The notes under the pieces: generated by a model
Databases searched by the model: none
Told to the model about the DNA's origin: nothing
The model's input: the letters and a program-made list of their open reading frames with translations, nothing else
Shown: piece after piece, positions 62,441 through 64,000 of the stretch
Numbering within the stretch: position 1 is the first letter of the stretch
Layout: every line of letters begins with the position of its first letter
DNA from: Candidatus Enterococcus huntleyi
GTDB lineage: Bacteria; Bacillota; Bacilli; Lactobacillales; Enterococcaceae
DNA: 64,000 bases
NCBI RefSeq assembly: GCF_009933175.1
Contig: NZ_MAEJ01000001.1
Coordinates: 456,238 to 520,237 of the forward strand
Direction of reading: 5' to 3'
Position numbers and translations under genes: made by a program

Positions 62441-62755
62441 ATGGAAAAACAAACAGCAGGAAGAGATAATTTAGGTGAATTCGCACCACAATTTGCAGCG
62501 TTGAATGATGATGTGTTATTTGGTGAAGTCTGGGCTAGAGAGGAACAGCTGTCTGCCCATGATCGTAGCTTGATTACTTGTTCAAGTTTATTAACGCAAG
62601 GGGCACCTCAATTAGAAGCGCATATGAATATCGCCAAAAAGAATGGCGTGACCAAAGAAGAAATGGTGGAATTGATTACACATCTAGCATTCTACACAGG
62701 CTGGCCTAAAGCCTGGACCGCGTTTAATTTGGCAAAAGAAATCTTTGGGGACTAA
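62441..62755 (+). CDS. Carboxymuconolactone decarboxylase (CMD) family protein
   Basis: 104 residues. ITCSSLLTQGAPQLEAHMNIAKKNGVTKEEMVELITHLAFYTGWPKAWTAF is typical of the CMD/AhpD-like fold; only one Cys is present, so AhpD-type CxxC peroxidase chemistry is unlikely. AGGAGG 8 bases before ATG. Last gene of the flavodoxin-cupin-CMD set. Confidence 0.9.
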   Translation: MEKQTAGRDNLGEFAPQFAALNDDVLFGEVWAREEQLSAHDRSLITCSSLLTQGAPQLEAHMNIAKKNGVTKEEMVELITHLAFYTGWPKAWTAFNLAKEIFGD

Positions 62756-62788
62756 CTAGTTATTTCAATAATGAGAATTAATAAGAGA

Positions 62789-62824
62789 AACGTTCAGTGA
62801 AAAATTGGCTGGGCGTTTTTTTTG
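62789..62824 (+). terminator. Terminator after CMD gene
   Basis: AACGTTCAG (62789-62797) pairs with CTGGGCGTT (62809-62817; two G-U), followed by eight T in total. Confidence 0.8.
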
Positions 62825-62828
62825 AAAC

Positions 62829-62867
62829 AATAATCTCGTCGTGAATTATACTCACGACGAGATTATT
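62829..62867. terminator. Terminator of the amidohydrolase gene
   Basis: 16-bp perfect stem (62829-62844 with 62852-62867), directly after the minus-strand stop at 62874. Confidence 0.85.
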
Positions 62868-62873
62868 TCTCCA

Positions 62874-64000
62874 TTAAATTCCTTCAGTTAGATAGTACAA
62901 AGTGGCAGCCGCCATTGATTTTGCTGCGATGAGTAGGCAGGCTTCATCAATATGAAATTTAGGGTTGTGGTGCGGATAAATAGGCGTACCTTCTTTATGC
63001 GCGCCGACAAAGAAAAAGCAGCTTGGGCGTTCTAACGCGTAGTAAGCAAAGTCTTCAGAAGGTGTTTGTGGACCTGAGTCAGAAATGCTTGTGACTTCGG
63101 GAATGTTTGCGTTAATCAAGGCTTTTTTGACCATTTCCGTGGTTTTGTCATCATTTAGACAAACTGGATAATCATTGAGATAAGTCAATTCATAGGTAAT
63201 CCCAAATGCTTCACAAATTCCTTTTAATAATTGTTTGAATTCTTTTTCAACGATAGGACGCAATTCTTCTCTCATAAAACGAACGTCGCCTTCTAATGTG
63301 ACCATTTCTTTGATGACATTTGCGGAGCCTTTGCCATCAAATGAACCAATCGTGACGGTTGCTGTATCGAAAGGATTGATCCGACGACTGACAATTGTTT
63401 GAACAGAAGAGACAAATTGAGCGGCTGCGACAATTGCATCGTTGGCTTCCTGTGGTGTTGAACCGTGACCACCTTTTCCGTGAAGCACGACTTTGAAGGT
63501 TGCGCGCCCAGTGTGGACGGGTCCTTTATGGTAATAAACATTGCCGGTATCCATGGTGCTCATGACATGAATCCCAAGGACATGGTCAATTCCTTCAAGA
63601 CAGCCACCCTCGATCATTGTTTTTGAACCGCCTGGAGGAACTTCTTCGGCTGGTTGGTGGAGTATGCGAACAGTGCCGGTTAATTCATCTTTTAATTCGA
63701 TCAGTGATTCAGCTAAAATCATCATGTAGGCGGTGTGGCCATCGTGACCGCAAGCATGCATAACTCCAGGATTTTTTGATGCGAAAGGTAAATCTGTTTC
63801 TTCTTGAATGGGTAGCGCATCAAAGTCAGCTCGAATAGCTAAATGAGGACCAGGTTTACCACCGATAATGTCGACAGTCAAACCATTACCTCCACCAATT
63901 TTGGTTTTGACCAGACAGTCTTTTCCTTTGTAAAACTCTTCAATATAGGCAGAAGTTTGCGTTTCGTGAAATGATAATTCCGGATTTTCATGGAGATGTC
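62874..64000 (-). CDS. M20-family amidohydrolase (N-acyl amino acid hydrolase type), N-terminus missing
   Basis: The open frame reaches the window edge, so the first residues (before HLHENPELSFHE) are outside. About 375 residues are visible, close to the full ~390-400 of the family. Metal-binding stretches are HACGHDGHTAYM, HQPAEEVPPGGSKTMIEGG and the C-terminal SEDFAYYALERPSCFFFVGAH; the dimerisation insert sits at about 190-300. Likely an aminoacylase/hippurate-hydrolase type peptidase releasing amino acids from N-acyl or conjugated forms. ATG 63881 within it is internal and not the start. Confidence 0.92.
   Translation of the reverse strand, partial: HLHENPELSFHETQTSAYIEEFYKGKDCLVKTKIGGGNGLTVDIIGGKPGPHLAIRADFDALPIQEETDLPFASKNPGVMHACGHDGHTAYMMILAESLIELKDELTGTVRILHQPAEEVPPGGSKTMIEGGCLEGIDHVLGIHVMSTMDTGNVYYHKGPVHTGRATFKVVLHGKGGHGSTPQEANDAIVAAAQFVSSVQTIVSRRINPFDTATVTIGSFDGKGSANVIKEMVTLEGDVRFMREELRPIVEKEFKQLLKGICEAFGITYELTYLNDYPVCLNDDKTTEMVKKALINANIPEVTSISDSGPQTPSEDFAYYALERPSCFFFVGAHKEGTPIYPHHNPKFHIDEACLLIAAKSMAAATLYYLTEGI

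Overview
The window is low-GC Firmicutes DNA, most probably an Enterococcus (a species rich in PTS operons, perhaps of the E. avium or E. casseliflavus type). That inference rests on strong AGGAGG-type ribosome binding sites, cre and CodY boxes, the ptb-buk-bkdDABC order known from E. faecalis, a gfr operon of the kind studied in E. faecium, and a PplA-like flavin lipoprotein. No rRNA, tRNA, insertion sequence, prophage or CRISPR array was seen. Both ends cut through genes.

Layout. 1-2250: the end of an exported or hypothetical protein, then a drug-efflux MFS gene broken by a one-base frameshift, preceded by a leader peptide with an RLR motif and a hairpin that covers the MFS ribosome binding site. 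2288-9324: AraC regulator divergent from a PTS IIC, a large GH106-like glycosidase, a LacG-like GH1 and a HAD phosphatase/mutase. 9420-12018: alpha/beta hydrolase, MDR oxidoreductase and TetR regulator with two matching operators. 12159-18565: divergent alpha-galactoside/sucrose locus, with EIIA(Glc), GH36 and AraC on the minus strand and GH32 and EIIBC on the plus strand. 18809-22306: phnDCEE-type phosphonate ABC transporter. 22635-26481: GH1 phospho-beta-glucosidase divergent from GntR/UTRA and PTS IIC. 26590-29567: two gene-poor stretches around the pplA-like gene, holding two long perfect palindromes and a large inverted repeat.

29568-37009: LevR-type sigma-54 activator followed by a mannose-family PTS and two SIS deglycases. 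This is a glucoselysine/fructoselysine (gfr) operon, with a consensus -24/-12 promoter lying inside the terminator hairpin of the activator gene. 37462-44473: branched-chain keto-acid dehydrogenase pathway (ptb, buk, bkdDABC) behind a perfect CodY box and a perfect cre. 44825-48103: PfoR-like IIC, LysR regulator and a ketopantoate-reductase-family enzyme that may act on branched-chain keto acids. 48510-59500: YitT-like protein, LacI regulator, sugar ABC importer, GH35, heparinase II/III-like lyase, GH88 and an MBL-fold hydrolase. Together these look like intracellular breakdown of a uronic-acid-containing, galactose-containing oligosaccharide. 59675-62755: a 42-residue helix-hairpin-helix-like protein, a RidA-like protein, and a LysR-flavodoxin-cupin-CMD redox cluster. 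62874-64000: an M20 amidohydrolase cut by the window edge.

The overall theme is carbohydrate and amino-acid scavenging under CcpA, CodY and pathway-specific control. The best candidates for unfamiliar biology are the lyase/GH88/GH35 cluster, the macrolide-type attenuator before the broken MFS gene, the twin palindromes before pplA, and the sigma-54 promoter nested in a terminator. No search could be run, so all family names come from motif recognition.
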